DNA from: Lathyrus oleraceus
Taxonomy: Eukaryota > Streptophyta > Magnoliopsida > Fabales > Fabaceae
Length of the DNA: 64,000 bases
Direction: 5' to 3'
Assembly: GCF_024323335.1 (NCBI RefSeq)
Contig: NC_066585.1
Span: 80,947,359-81,011,358 of the forward strand
The notes below the pieces were generated by a model. It was not told the DNA's origin, did no database searches, and saw nothing but the letters and a program-made list of their open reading frames with translations. Positions 11,398-23,432 of the stretch are shown here, one piece after another; positions within the stretch are counted from its first letter, which is position 1, and each line of letters starts with the position of its first letter. A program made the translations under genes and the position numbers.

Positions 11398-12640
11398 CTT
11401 GAGGATTTCAAGGAGTTGATTGCAGAGGAATTATAAAACAATTTCCCTCCCATGCGAGATATTCAACATCAGATTGACCTCATCTCGGGATGTATTTTAA
11501 CAAACCTTCCTCACTGTCGTATGAGCCCCAAGGAGAATGATATTTTAAGGTATCATATTAAAGATTTGTTGAATAAGGGATTTATTCGTGAGAGCATGAG
11601 TCCTTGTGCAGTACCATTCCTTTTAGTCCTTATCAAAGGAAATCAGTGGTGAATGTGTGTTGATAGTCGATCCATCAATAAGATAACTATCGAGTATCGA
11701 TTCCCAATTCCCTGTTTGGGAGACATGCTTGACGAGTTAGTTGGTTCTAAGGTGTTCTCGAAGATAGATTTGCATAGTGGATATCATTAGATCAGAATCA
11801 GACCTAGAGATGAATGGAAAACAACTTTTAAGAGCAAAGATGGATTGTATGCATGGTTGGTAATGCCCTTTGGTTTGTCAAATGCCCATAGCACCTTCAT
11901 GCAATTAATGAGTCAGGTTATGCGCCTGTTTAGTGGTTCTTTCGTGATGGTTTATTTTGATGATATTTTAATTTACAGTAAAACCAAGACAGAGCATCCG
12001 CAGCATGTGAGGCAAGTGTTGCAAGTAGTACAGGAGAACCAGTTGTACATTAATTTGAAAAAATGTACATTCAAAACCAACAAGTTACTTTTCCTAGGCT
12101 TTGTTGTTGGTGAAGAAGGGATTCAAGTTGATGAAGATAAGGTGAGTGTTATAAGGGAGTGACCTGCACCCAAATCGGTGACGGAGGTTTATAGTTTTTA
12201 TGGTATGGCCATATTTTATAGGAGTTTTATCAAAGATTTCACCACCATCACTTCATATATTGTTGAATGTTTGAAGAAAGGGAAATTCAATTGGGGGTTT
12301 GAGCAAGAGCAGAGTTTTGCAACAATTAAGGAGAAGTTATGTACCATACCGATATTAGCACTTCCCAATTTCGACAAAGTGTTTCAAGTTTAATATGATG
12401 CTAAAGGGGTGGGAATAGGAGTTGTGTTATCTCGGGAGAAGAAACCATTAGCCTTTTTCAGTGAAAAATTAAGCGATGCTCTCCAGAAATGGAGTACTTA
12501 TGATCACGAATTCAATGCAGTCTTTAGAGCTCTACATCGGTGGGAACATTATTTGGTCTAGAAGGAGTTCATTCTATTGACTAACCATAAATCTTTAAAG
12601 TTTATTCATATCCAGAAGGAGGGCTTCCTTGCTAATTACC
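11398..12640 (+). pseudogene. G1 reverse transcriptase and RNase H, with stops
   Basis: Typical gypsy RT blocks in order: [57 protein letters not shown] and the catalytic YFDD at 11953-11964 (still intact), then [14 protein letters not shown]. RNase H follows with AKGVGIGVVLS, KPLAFFSEKL, YDHEFNAV and TNHKSLKF. Stops interrupt at about 11649, 11789, 12160, 12391 and 12558. Confidence 0.85.
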
Positions 12641-13892
12641 TTAGCACGTGAGATAATAGGCTTTGAGTGCCTGAAAGAGTTGTATGGAAATAATGTTGAG
12701 TTTAAGGAGTTTTGGGCCAAGTGCGGTGGAAAACAACCTTGTGCAGATTTTCACATTCAAGATGCCTATCTTTTTAAAAGGGATCGACTATGCATTCCAT
12801 GTTCATCTTTAAGAGAGAAGTTAATTCTAGATTCACATGGTGGTGGTCTTAGCTGTCATCTGAGTAGAGACAGGACCATTGCTAGCTTGGAAGAAAGGTA
12901 TTATTGGTCACACTTGAGGAGGGACATTGGTGTTATAGTCATGAGGTGTTATACTTGTCAGATTTCTATAGTACAATATCAAAATGTTGGAATTTATATG
13001 CCTTTATCTATTTCTGGTGGTATTTGGCAAGATTTAGCCATGGACTTTTTGTTGGGCTTGCCTCTGACACAACCAGGTGTAGATTATGTGTTTGTGTGTT
13101 TGTGGTAGTAGACAGATTCTCCAAGATGGCACACTTAATTGCTTGTAAGAATATTGTTGATCTTCCAACATAGCCAAACTTTTTTTCAGGGAGTTTGTGC
13201 GTCTTCGTAGGGTTCCTACATCCATTACTTTATACAGGGACACTAAATTTCTCAGTCATTTCTAGATTACTCTTTGAATATTGTTTGGAATAGTGTTGAA
13301 CAGAAGTTATATAACTCATCTTCAAACAGATGGACAAACTGAGGTAACCAACAAAACTTTGAGGAATATGATTAGGAGTGTTTGTGGTGACAAGCTGAAA
13401 TAGTGGAATTTAGTTTTGCCTCAGGTCGAATTTTCTTACAACAACGTTGTGCATTCAGCTACAGGGAAATCACTGTTCTCTCTGGTATATACTTATGATC
13501 CTAAGCATGTGGTTGATTTGATTAAGTTGCCTAAGGCGCCTGGAGTTAGTGTGACTGCTGAGAATATGGTCGAGGAAATGGTAGTTGTTAAAGAAGATGT
13601 TAAGGCTATGTTAGAGGCTACTAGGCAGAAGAATAAAGCAGCTGCTGACAAACGCAGGATAGTCAAATTTTTTAATGCATGAGACGATGTGATGGTGTTT
13701 ATGCGCAAAGAGAAGTTCTCGGTTAGTACTTACAACAAGTTGAAGTCACACAAATATGACATGTTCAAAGTGACATGGAAGATTAATGATAATGCTTATG
13801 TGGTAACTCTCTCAGAGTTCATGAATATATCAAATACTATCAATGTTGCTGACATTCATGAATATCATGCAGGCGAGGTTCGTTACCAATAA
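12641..13892 (+). pseudogene. G1 integrase, with stops and frameshifts
   Basis: The zinc-binding part ([18 protein letters not shown]), the core start ([26 protein letters not shown]), a badly frameshifted middle, then [16 protein letters not shown] and FSYNNVVHSATGKS. The C-terminal part NDNAYVVTLSEFMNISNTINVAD matches the IN tail of CRM/Reina-like chromoviruses. I see no separate chromodomain. The frame ends at the TAA at 13890-13892. Confidence 0.8.
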
Positions 13893-13930
13893 GAGAACTC
13901 GGTGTTGAGTTCTTCATAGGTGGAGAAGTT

Positions 13931-14398
13931 TGATGTAGGAAGGCTAGTTGCACGTATCGAGTAGGAAGTTGTGTGTTAGAAAGGTTTCGCGGAAATTGTG
14001 CAAGTTTGACGTCTGATGTCATAATAATTGTTATTATACCTTTTTAGATAGGGAATCAACTCGTTAGTCCAACTCACTGCTTTGCCATAACCTATAGACT
14101 TTTTAAGTCATCCGAATTTATTTTAGACTCAAATTCAACATTTTACTATTTTTACATTTTGTTTTATTTATTTAATTCTGTTTTGGATTAAAAACCCATT
14201 AGGATTTCTTTGTTTTTTATATTTTAAGAACTTTGGCATGACCATAAAGATTATTTTTCATTATAATAAAATTTAAAATTCAAAATTTCCTTCTTTGTAG
14301 TAGATTCCAGCCTTATTTGACCAGTTTGTTGCTTGCAAATTTATATTTTGTTCTAGGAGTTGGCGTTTCTTGTTCCTTTCGTGTTTCTGAATGCGTCA
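13931..14398 (+). repeat. 3' LTR of G1 (468 bp)
   Basis: Begins TGATGTAGGA right after a purine-rich AGGTGGAGAAG and ends GCGTCA. Aligns with 1-454 with many substitutions, indicating a much older insertion than C1. Confidence 0.8.
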
Positions 14399-15062
14399 CA
14401 TTCTTTTTATAAAATAAAAGAACACCAGCACTCTTTTGATGACTTTCAGATTGTGCTTGATTTGTTAACAAACATAAGCCTTGCTAACACAATCAAATGC
14501 ACCCTTATACTTGTTTTCCCCAAAAGTTAATAATCTTGCACCTCACTTTTTCATTATAGATAAAGAATAATACTTCCTAAAGCAAACAAATGGGATCAAT
14601 CTCTTTTCTTTATCCAAGTGTTTCTGTATATTATCCCATTGACATGGACTATCTATCACAGCACAACAAAAATGTAGTTACAAAGATTTTCAAGTGTCAA
14701 AAGGTATAGGCAAAGAAAACCAAACCAATAATATAATACAACAATGTAGAACTACTGTAAATACCAATATCCTCATTGTCTATACACTCAAGAATTAAAG
14801 GAAGAAAAAAAGAACAAAATCCACCCTTTTTCAATAGAACTGCAGTCGCGTTGATCCTCCGACGATATGTACATCATGATGCAACACAACATTTTCACTA
14901 AAACCAAGCTCCCGGCTAAGCTAAGGAATTCAAGATGCAAGAAGATCTGCCAAAATCTTGCATCAGAATCACTTGCTGCATGAATATGGTTTGTATATTT
15001 ACACAAAGAAGTATCATTCTTCTGTCTCATTTCGCTACCATAGTTTCATTCAAAGGTGCATA
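14399..15062. other. Spacer between G1 and the PSI-family gene; probable 3' UTR
   Basis: No coding reading or repeat recognised. The part next to the stop codon at 15063 (about 14800-15062) is presumably the 3' untranslated region of the minus-strand gene. No clear polyadenylation signal could be assigned. Confidence 0.5.
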
Positions 15063-18000
15063 TTATCTAGCCACATTTACTCTGTCAATCACATCCAATG
15101 CTCTCTTTTTGTCGATACTGAAATCAATCACAGGAACCTTAGAGCAAATTCTGTTATAAGATAATTCCTTGCTTCTACTTGTCGTTGAGTAACTGCTACT
15201 TTTGATCAATCTGTTATTATCTGTCGACGCCGTCAACGTCTTCACACTGTCAAAGTCCAAGCTCTTACTTTTACTGATCCCTCTAAAACGCATTTGGTTA
15301 CTTACATCCTTCAGCATGATCTGCTCATCAGTTGTTAGCAATGGCGATATTGCGTTTGTCGATTGTTGATTTGTCTTTTGCAAGACAGCGCCGACACGAG
15401 ACTTGACGGAAGACTTTATTTCTCCAACATCACCCCTGGCTTTACTTTTAACCGCCAAGCGGTGAAGCAATAAGAGAAGTTCAAGTATATAGTTTTCTAC
15501 TTTTTCTTTATCTGCATGATGAAATGTTTCAATTCGCATAACATCAGTCTTCATCGTTTTCTTGTTTAAATCAGATCTGCAACAATCAAACAAGGAATTT
15601 GAAAATTAAAGTAGGAACAAAAACGAAGAAAAGAAAAAAGTCGAAACCGTGCAAGCGTAGTAGATCCAACAGATTGTTACTTACCCGGTGCTTGCCCATT
15701 CCCCAACCCAACCAAAACCATGATGAGCTCTGAATCAGTTTTAGAGCACCCAACCGAAAGAAAAAGAATAAACAGTTAGTTTGTATTAAAAGTATATAAA
15801 CCAATACTTGAAGAAAGTTTCTCAAATATCTATGTATATCTACGCTATGAAGCAGTGACACAGATAATAATTTACGAATATAAAAATGACATGTGTCGGA
15901 CACCAAGCATGCCTTCAATCTGAAATTCTAGTACGACATAGTATATAAAGCAAGACATCTTACTTTGCCGTGTTTGTAGCAATTGGAACCAACCAATGCA
16001 ATGTTTTCTCCATCTCCTGTTTAATATCTGCTACAGTGAGCTGTTTGGCAGTACATATATATTAGCTAAGATTTCATGTTTTCTCTTTTTAGACGAATAT
16101 TTTCTCGACTTTTAACATTTGTAATAGAAGAAAAGAACCAACAGATGAGAACTTACCTCTTGTGCAACATGAAATGTAGGTAATTTGGACCGCAGAGTTA
16201 ATTTGATATTAGGAGGCAAGCTCTGATATAATGTATCCCTTGTATTTGCCGGCATAGAAGCGGATCTGGCAACCTAACAAATGAACACAAGCTTAGTACA
16301 ATGCTTTTCGGCGCATAAGCTAAGTCACACGAGGCAGTTGATATATAAAGCACACTGTTAGCACTTAGCGATGTCGTGAAATAATTGTAATAAAGAAGAA
16401 ACTTACTAGAGTATCCATTTGGAGCACTATATTTGCATAATGCAAAGAGAGGCCTGCAGGACCCAATCTTTGACGATTGCCGATGGTTTGAATAAAAGGT
16501 TTACGGCTATCTGCAGGAATCCATTGCAGCAGTGTTGCAGTTATGAGGCAAAATACAACTTTCATTACGAATTGAGTCAACGAGTAATTTGACGAGAATA
16601 TAAACAGAGTACTTACCCGCACTACCAAAGGCTTTATTTATCTCCAAATGTAAAAAGTGGACTATATCTACAAGCTTCTCCATAACCTGTGATTCATTAG
16701 ATTATGAATTATACTCTATTATTCATACTCAAAATGAATCAACTTCTGCTAATATAAAACATCTTAGAGCCTATGTACTAGTTCCAGGATTATACATGGA
16801 TAGAATACAACGAACGTATAAAACACATAGATTGGAGGATAATACAAGATGAGATCATCACATTCATCATCATGTTATGAGTCCCACATCAGACAAGACA
16901 GTATATCCTCACCTAAAAACCAATTTTGTAGGGATGAGTTAGACTCAACCACATTTCTTAACATGGTATTAGAATCTGGTTTAAGATCCGGTGGACCACC
17001 CACCATTTATTTTCACACTCCAAATGTCCAGTCTTGGACGTGAGGGGGTGTGTTAAGAGTTTCACATCGGACAATATATGGCCTAAACATTTTATCTACA
17101 ACACAGTCACGTTATTACCTCCTCCAAACTTCTGGACCAGAGCGACTTCTTCTTCAAATGCCTAACTTGCTTCTTTTGACTTTTAAGTTCTGCCTTCAAG
17201 ATTGCAAGACTGTCACCTATACGATGAAGAGAGATAGTCAAAATTAAATTTATATCAAATTACCGAAAGAAATATTGCCCTATAGCTCCGAGTAACTTTT
17301 TCTTTAAAACTGTTATATAATAACCAACCTATTGTGCTTTCATAAAAATGTCCTACAAGAATATGCAAACCAGGCTCCACAAAATTCAAATAAAACATGA
17401 TGAAAATCAAGGGTCATTTTCCCTAGAAGTCTAAATAATCGAACAAATACCGATACCGGTGCAATTTTCCTGGATCTTAAACCATGGACTCGATAGTCCA
17501 AATTTAGTACATACTCTCTACCCTCTAAACGATTATTTTATCAAAAGTTTACAATACCAAATTAATATTCTTCTTTGAATTCGAACTCTTTTAAAATTTT
17601 GATTCTAAGTTTTTTCGTCAATTATCACTTCAACAAACAAGAGTTGCATGTTATGTGAAGGGAAGTATTCTTCAATTACCGCTTTGAGCTGCACTTGAAT
17701 TGTCCTCCTCTTCACGCTTATGCTGATAATCTTGCGCAAATCTATCCAAAGCATGTAACTCATGGTATAATTCCTGTTTTCATAAAAATTGATTTTCCAA
17801 TTCCTTTTAGACTCAAATCCCACACAACAAAAAACACTGTTTAAGAAGAGAAACTAAACTATATTTCTCCATCTTCATAAGGTAACTACAACTTCTGGAA
17901 CAATTGTAAATATTTCTTTAGTAAAGGAATACACTCACCGCCGTATGTTGAACTAAATTCATCAATTGCTGCATTAATAACTCCGCCTCTTCCTTTGTTT

Positions 18001-19727
18001 GTCTTTGAGAATTAAGTTCTCTGCTAATTCTAAAATTCACAACACAAAGACAGGTAAGAACAAGAATAATAAAAGCCATTTTTTCCATGCAATGGAAGGC
18101 TAGAGAATAGACGAATTGAGTAAATACAATTTATATTACTTCTCAAAGTATCGATCCAAGTTGTGCCACTGAGGATCCTTTGAACGATTTCCAAAACGAA
18201 TCACCTCATCCAAAAAGACCTTCAATTCATCCCTGGAAACATAACCAAAAACCATATCCCGTTGGCATTTCAAAGAGTCGCGATAATCTAAAACAGTTGA
18301 AAGTTAGGTTGTTAACGGAAGGAACATAAGCTCCTTCCATTACCTCTTGTCTGAAGCAACGATCCGTAGAAGTTCGTCCATATCCTTTGACACTAAATCC
18401 TGCACAGCCTCTAACTTAAGCACCTCTTCTTTCAAATGTTTAACGTTTTTCGTCGAAAGAGATTCCATGAGACTAGAACCCTTGACAATAGTGTTTGCAA
18501 CTTCAAATGCTAAAATGCCAACTTCATTCCCCTTTGTTACCGCTCCATATGCAAAACCGCCACCAGAATTTAAATTTGTCATGCTACTCCCAAGTGTGTC
18601 CAGAACATCTACTGCTTTTCCAAATCCAATAGTGCCAGCTCTTCCCAGGCGCGAACCCACCTCCGAGACCTGAAATAGAAAGACGTTAATCTTCATTTTT
18701 CTCCAATGTTAGTCAACTTATCCCCTTTCACTTAGTTCAGAAACTCTAAAACAACAGTATATCAACTCTAATTCTCCTTGGTTCCCAAATTATGAATTTA
18801 TCCATCAATCATAAACCCTACTTCCACACGGCTCAATCTGTGTTTCTCTCCTCATATTGCACAAAACTCACTCTCATTTTCAAACAAGGATTGAGAAGAA
18901 AAACACGAAAGATGCAACTTTAGGACAATTCTTCTTTCGCCCTCTATCCAAGGTTTTAAAACGGTGCGTTACCGCGAAAATGGCCGCAACAAAACGGTAT
19001 CAGAAGGTGCCGATACCCGTTATTCACCGTTTTTATAATGAAAAAGGAATTGTAGTTAATTCACACCACAACGACCGCAATCAGTATCGCAACACCTGGA
19101 CCGACTGAAATCGCAAAAGTCTTTACGCCACCGCAACGCGACCAGTATTTAAAACCTTGCCTCTATCTATCCAAACATAATCCATCACCAATTGCAACAC
19201 GTGTTCATGATTCATCAACATACCTAATTTGTCTGAGATTACTAATTGATTACAACCTTATTTCAATAAACCACTTAAGTGTTTATTATAAACCATTTAA
19301 TCTCAAACTATTTCTACAAGTTATTTTCAAAAGCTATCATAGAAAGCTTGTGGGAACAAACTGAAAACAAGTGCTTACTTCACTAGTAAACAAGCTCAAA
19401 CAACTCAATCCAAACACATAAACAAAATGCTATAAAACAAACAAACAAGAGAACAATGAAACCAATAACCACTAACCAACCAACCTTAGCCACAGCAGCT
19501 TGTCTTGATCTACCAGACCTAGACTTATGTGAAAAAGAATCAGCATAGCGTGGAATCCCATCATAGAAATCATCAGTAGCACCAACTCCAGCAGCAACAA
19601 CAGCACCTTCTTCTTCCTTCACACTTACCAAATCACTACCGTCCTTGTGATTCTCATCACCATAATGTTGTTCCCTCTTTGCAACCCTCTTGTCACCTTT
19701 ACCAGACTTGGAACAAAGACCCCCCAT
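15063..19727 (-). CDS. PSK-simulator (PSI)-family protein, DUF3475 + DUF668, 12 exons
   Basis: The one intact host gene. Coding exons (minus strand): 19727-19485, 18669-18344, 18232-18140, 18029-17939, 17773-17680, 17216-17119, 16686-16617, 16510-16407, 16273-16157, 16040-15964, 15729-15685 and 15576-15063. All junctions are GT-AG; the 1872-nt total gives 623 residues with no stop. The start MGGLCSKSG is a likely N-myristoylation (Gly2) and palmitoylation (Cys5) signal, as in Arabidopsis PSI proteins, which promote growth and are linked to phytosulfokine signalling. Residues about 82-120 hold the conserved GRAGTIGFGKAVDVLDTLGS. DUF3475 is about 130-187 (ILAFEVANTIVKG) and DUF668 about 354-450 (LGPAGLSLHYANIV, HHGFGWVGEWAS). 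The tail is Ser/Lys-rich. Plasma-membrane location is inferred. No sign of decay despite TE-dense flanks. Which PSI paralogue it corresponds to is unresolved. Confidence 0.93.
16873..17110 (+). mobile_element. TRIM-like retroelement remnant in intron 6 of the PSI-family gene
   Basis: A TGTTATGAGTCCCACATC... segment of about 91 bp (16873-16963, ending TTAACA) is followed at once by TGGTATTAGAATC, a variant initiator-Met primer site. After a short spacer comes a polypurine tract GTGAGGGGGTG (about 17040-17050) and a second TGTTAAGAGTTTCACATCGG start at 17051. Tiny LTRs, PBS and PPT with no coding region describe a terminal-repeat retrotransposon in miniature. The second LTR is shorter or diverged and runs close to the exon at 17119. 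Confidence 0.6.
18949..19159. mobile_element. hAT-type MITE in intron 1 of the PSI-family gene (211 bp)
   Basis: Terminal inverted repeats CAAGGTTTTAAA at 18949-18960 and its exact complement TTTAAAACCTTG at 19148-19159. It is flanked by a perfect 8-bp target duplication CCTCTATC (18941-18948 and 19160-19167). No coding capacity. An 8-bp duplication with this end type is characteristic of non-autonomous hAT elements. Confidence 0.9.
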
Positions 19728-22500
19728 ATCAAAATAACAAAGAAAGAAGATGTGAAAATAAAATTATACTAAAAAGAAGATGAGAGAATCAAAGAGACAA
19801 CATTAGGCGGCGTTATTGGTAGGTCAAAGATGAAATATTTTGTGTTGAGTGACAACGCGGCAATGGGTTGGTCATGTTCAACCTTCTCCGCGGTTAGCTA
19901 ACAACAACTATTTTACGTATAAAATCTGTCTTGTACTTTCATCCATTACTACTTTGACCTTTTTCTAATAGTCCATTCTAATATTGACAAAACAACATAT
20001 AATTGTCTTAATCTATGATTATGCTACATTATTTATTTTCTTGAGAATTCTAGTCGGATCTAATATGGTCATTCTTTTCTTTCTTTTTTTTTCTTTTTTT
20101 TTAATAAAAGGTAATAATTCCGCAACCTTAATGTGGAGGAGATTGAAATTATTTGATATTAGAACTGATTTTCGAAGAGAATTAATACTGATCTTAATAA
20201 TAAGAAAAAAAGTAGTTTTTGTAATGTGTATATTAAAAAAAATATTCTCAATTGTACAAATGAGATATTTCAAATGTCAATTTTCTTATGTGAAATATAG
20301 ATTTATACTAACATAAAGTTCAACCAAGGTAAATTTTATAACCCATCACACAAAATAATAATACCTCATTCTACTCTACTAATCTTAAACATACATCTTA
20401 CATCTTAAACATTCTCAAAAAGGATACAATCATAAAGTTTAATACTCTTCGTATTATCAGTTATTTTAGTGTTATGTATAGACATCGATATTGTAATTTT
20501 GTTCCCTTTCTAGTACGATCATATGAAATCATTTGTTTGAAATTTCAACATACATCTATGCATGCACAATTCCTTACCATTATAATAATACGCAATTGTA
20601 TCAACCGCGTTAAGAATTTTGATGTGTGAGACAAAGAACAATAACAACCAACATAAATGGGTTTGAGCATTATTAATATACACACAAAAGAATGTTAGAA
20701 AATTCGCACGAAAAATGATAAGATAAACGGCGAGTACATAAAGAATTTGTTTACCTAATTTGATCAAGTCAATCTACTTTGGGAGAGAGAGCAACTCTCC
20801 AATTCATTATACTTCAAAAGTTGTTTTAAGAATTACAAATGAGTTATAAGAAAATAGTTTTTCATGTTCTCAAGAACAAATCTTATTTTCTACCTAAGTG
20901 TTTCCCAATCTCTCAAACTCTCATATATGAATCACACCAACAGACGACGTTTAGACGTGTTTCCTACTCCCTTTAGATATTCTTAAAGGTCTGTTAATTC
21001 TATGAACATTGAATCTTAAGTTGTCCCTCTAAGTTCTCTCACAGTGATTAGCATTTCTTCTCTATTTCTTTCATACTAACAAAAGTGATAGAGAACCATA
21101 TCTATAATTGCCAAAATCCTAGAGATCTAATTCGAGCCCAAAACACATCTCGCCATTGAACCGACCCATGAACCAAACTTATTCGATTGATACCCGCGAT
21201 CCAACCATTGCCGTTTGGACCACCTCTGTCGTTGACTTCCTCATAATGAGCGTGTTATTTACTTGATTATCATCAATGATTTCACACACTTATTCAATTA
21301 CTTTAGCACAAAGTAACCACTGAAAACCCTAATTTGGCATATAATGAAATGTTGTCCTATATTTATGAATTGATCCTTAGTTATTGTTATTTTCTTTTGA
21401 TATAAATATTGGATGAATTACAAAGGAAAGTGGATCAAAGCCTTACATTGAAGAGCAAAGAAGACACTGCTCTAAAGAAAATTCAATGGGCGAGCCCTTA
21501 CTCGATCAGCTAAAACAAGACAAAGCAACTCCTTATAAAATAGGGAAAATTTAGTAAGTGAACCACAACTCGATCAGCATATGGAAGGCAATTCAAAGGT
21601 AGTTCAAATGTTTCTTTGGTGCCACGTAAGCTCAATTCAATGAGTGAAACCTTGTTCGATTAAGGAATTAAAGTCAAATCATAATTCTTTTTAAAGGAGT
21701 TTGGGTTATCATTTGGATATATCTTGTCAATTTTCTTAGTTTGTTTCAGAGATAATACCATTAAGAGAAATACTTGAGATATTTGAACGGCGGAGGCAGA
21801 TCAAAGTGGATATCAGCAGAGGATTGAGAGATCATCTTATGTCATTATACTTATGTTTTTCCTTTATTACTAGTATTACTATGAGTCGCTGAGTTTTCTT
21901 TTGTTGGGATTAATATTATATTCTATTTTGACATATATATTATTTTGTTTGAGAACTAAATGATGATCGGAAAGGTTCAACTACAATGGAGTTAGGTTTC
22001 GATGAGGTGGGGAAGAGCTGACCAGCAAGGTTAGCACTTCAACACTCAAGTCAGCGAGAGAAATGAATAGTGTGTAATCAAAGAGTAGTGAAATTCATAC
22101 TTTAAAATGGCATGTTCAACTCCTTTAAATAAAGGAGTTTATTGGTAACTAAAATATGTATGTGAGCGTAAAACACGGATATTCGTTGGATAAACCTGGG
22201 TAGTGGAAATGTATGATTCAAGGAGGTTATAAAGGAGTGCATGATTTTGAATTCATCCATTCTATTCTTAATATGATGTTTCCCCGTGTTAGGCCTTTGT
22301 GCTTCTTTGGGCGGCCCATAATAGTTGTCCCTAAGCTCTTGTCTCTTGTCAATAAGGGCACGGGTTTTGCAATAAATGGTGTTATCCGCCCATGAGGTCA
22401 TTACGAAGAGATGTCTGATGGGACTTCGTCGTTCTCGGAAAACGGTGATTCTAGGAAAATATTCTTACGTGGAACTTTAAGGAATGGAGGATGATTGACA
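19728..22500. other. AT-rich intergenic DNA, including the PSI-gene 5' region
   Basis: The first ~100 bases upstream of 19727 are presumably the 5' UTR and core promoter of the minus-strand gene; no convincing TATA box seen. Beyond it lie AT-rich tracts (for example 20070-20110 and 20200-20260) and a segment near 21470-21660 with repeated 'CTCGATCAGC'-like words that looks like an unidentified repeat. The open frames here are compositional. Confidence 0.5.
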
Positions 22501-22805
22501 CATGCCCCATATTCTAGTTAGTCTTCACTCTAACTGTCTTGAGGATTCTAGAGTGTCATTCGAACATTTATAGGGAGATCACGACCTTTGGTAGTGGGAA
22601 GTGATCATGTGGACCCTACTATTTTACCGGAGTACATAAGGTCATCAAGGAGTCGTTGTTTTCTCTTACTGGCTGCTTATTAACTGTGCACGAGAAATTT
22701 TGTCCCTCTTTTACCTTTGGTTCTAGAGATTCTTTGGGGTGAACGTCGAATTGTGTCTGATAAATTTCATTTGTTAGTTTAGTCCACGTGCTTGATTCTA
22801 AACTA
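22501..22805 (+). repeat. Fragment of the Ogre/Tat-like repeat family
   Basis: Aligns by eye with 33085-33345 (shared stretches such as GTGGGAAGTGATCAT, GTACATAAGGTCATCAAGGA and TTTAGTCCACGTGCTTGATT). It is an outlying piece of the family that fills 32-44 kb, and it ends about 45 bases before the truncated LTR of C2. Confidence 0.7.
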
Positions 22806-22850
22806 AACCAAACAAGCCCTAAGTGTTTCTAACATAATTTTTGTTGAAAC

Positions 22851-23384
22851 TTCTGCATTTAATCTTCATTGCAACTTTGCAGTTTCAACCAAATATACCT
22901 TTGAGCACTTGTGTTACATATTGAGAATTGTTTTCTTGAAGGAGAAATCAATCCAAGTCATTGATACATTGTATACAACTTCATAAACTCTTGTAAATTT
23001 CAGAATAGTGCTTGAATCCTTGTTGTCCAGAATTGTTGGAAGCAAGTGAGTGATTAAGGGAGGACTGTTCTATTAAGTCACTTGGTGTATATCATAAGGG
23101 GATTGTCCTTATTGATGTGTTTAGGATCTTATGTATATAGGCTAGGATTTCTTGTACAAAGTTCAAACAAGATAGTAAAATCTCTTACTACATAAGGGGA
23201 CTGAAGTACCCTCAGATTGTGATGGGAACCATGATACATCGATGTGTTCTTTATTTTTCCGCACTTTACCGCATTCATCTCTTAACATTCAACCGGAAAA
23301 ATAATCACATCCAAGTTTAAAACAGGAAAAATTTTAAAGTACCTAGTCCCCCCCATCCCCTCTTAGGTGCATTCCATACTTACA
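22851..23384 (+). repeat. Left LTR of C2, 5'-truncated
   Basis: Matches the last ~550 bases of the right LTR (from TTCTGCATT at 31004 onward) and ends TCCATACTTACA. Upstream of 22851 the sequence no longer resembles the right LTR. The lost part includes U3 with the palindromes and TATA box. Confidence 0.85.
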
Positions 23385-23386
23385 TT

Positions 23387-23399
23387 TGGTATCATAGCG
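23387..23399 (+). promoter_or_regulatory. Primer-binding site of C2
   Basis: TGGTATCATAGCG follows the LTR end by two bases. It is a variant of the initiator-Met tRNA site with two differences from the C1 site. Confidence 0.75.
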
Positions 23400-23432
23400 G
23401 GTTTTTGGTAACTTGATCCTTAGATCCAGAAG

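Larger units (their letters stand above)
1..14398 (+). mobile_element. Old Ty3/gypsy retrotransposon G1, split by nested copia element C1
   Basis: Order on the plus strand is 5' LTR (window starts inside it), primer-binding site, gag start, then element C1 at 932-10071, then the rest of gag, protease, RT/RNase H, integrase and 3' LTR. The two halves join at the AAAAG target duplication of C1. The pol order PR-RT-RH-IN defines Ty3/gypsy. The integrase C-terminus resembles CRM/Reina-type chromoviruses, but I do not resolve the lineage. Stops and frameshifts occur in every domain and the LTRs are strongly diverged, so this is an old dead copy. The right target-site duplication would be CATTC after 14398; the left one lies outside the window. 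Confidence 0.85.

Noticed and set aside
19984..20316. 110-codon open frame and its 84-codon minus-strand partner.
   Set aside because: Very AT-rich, low-complexity Ile/Phe/Lys composition, overlapping frames on both strands; chance.
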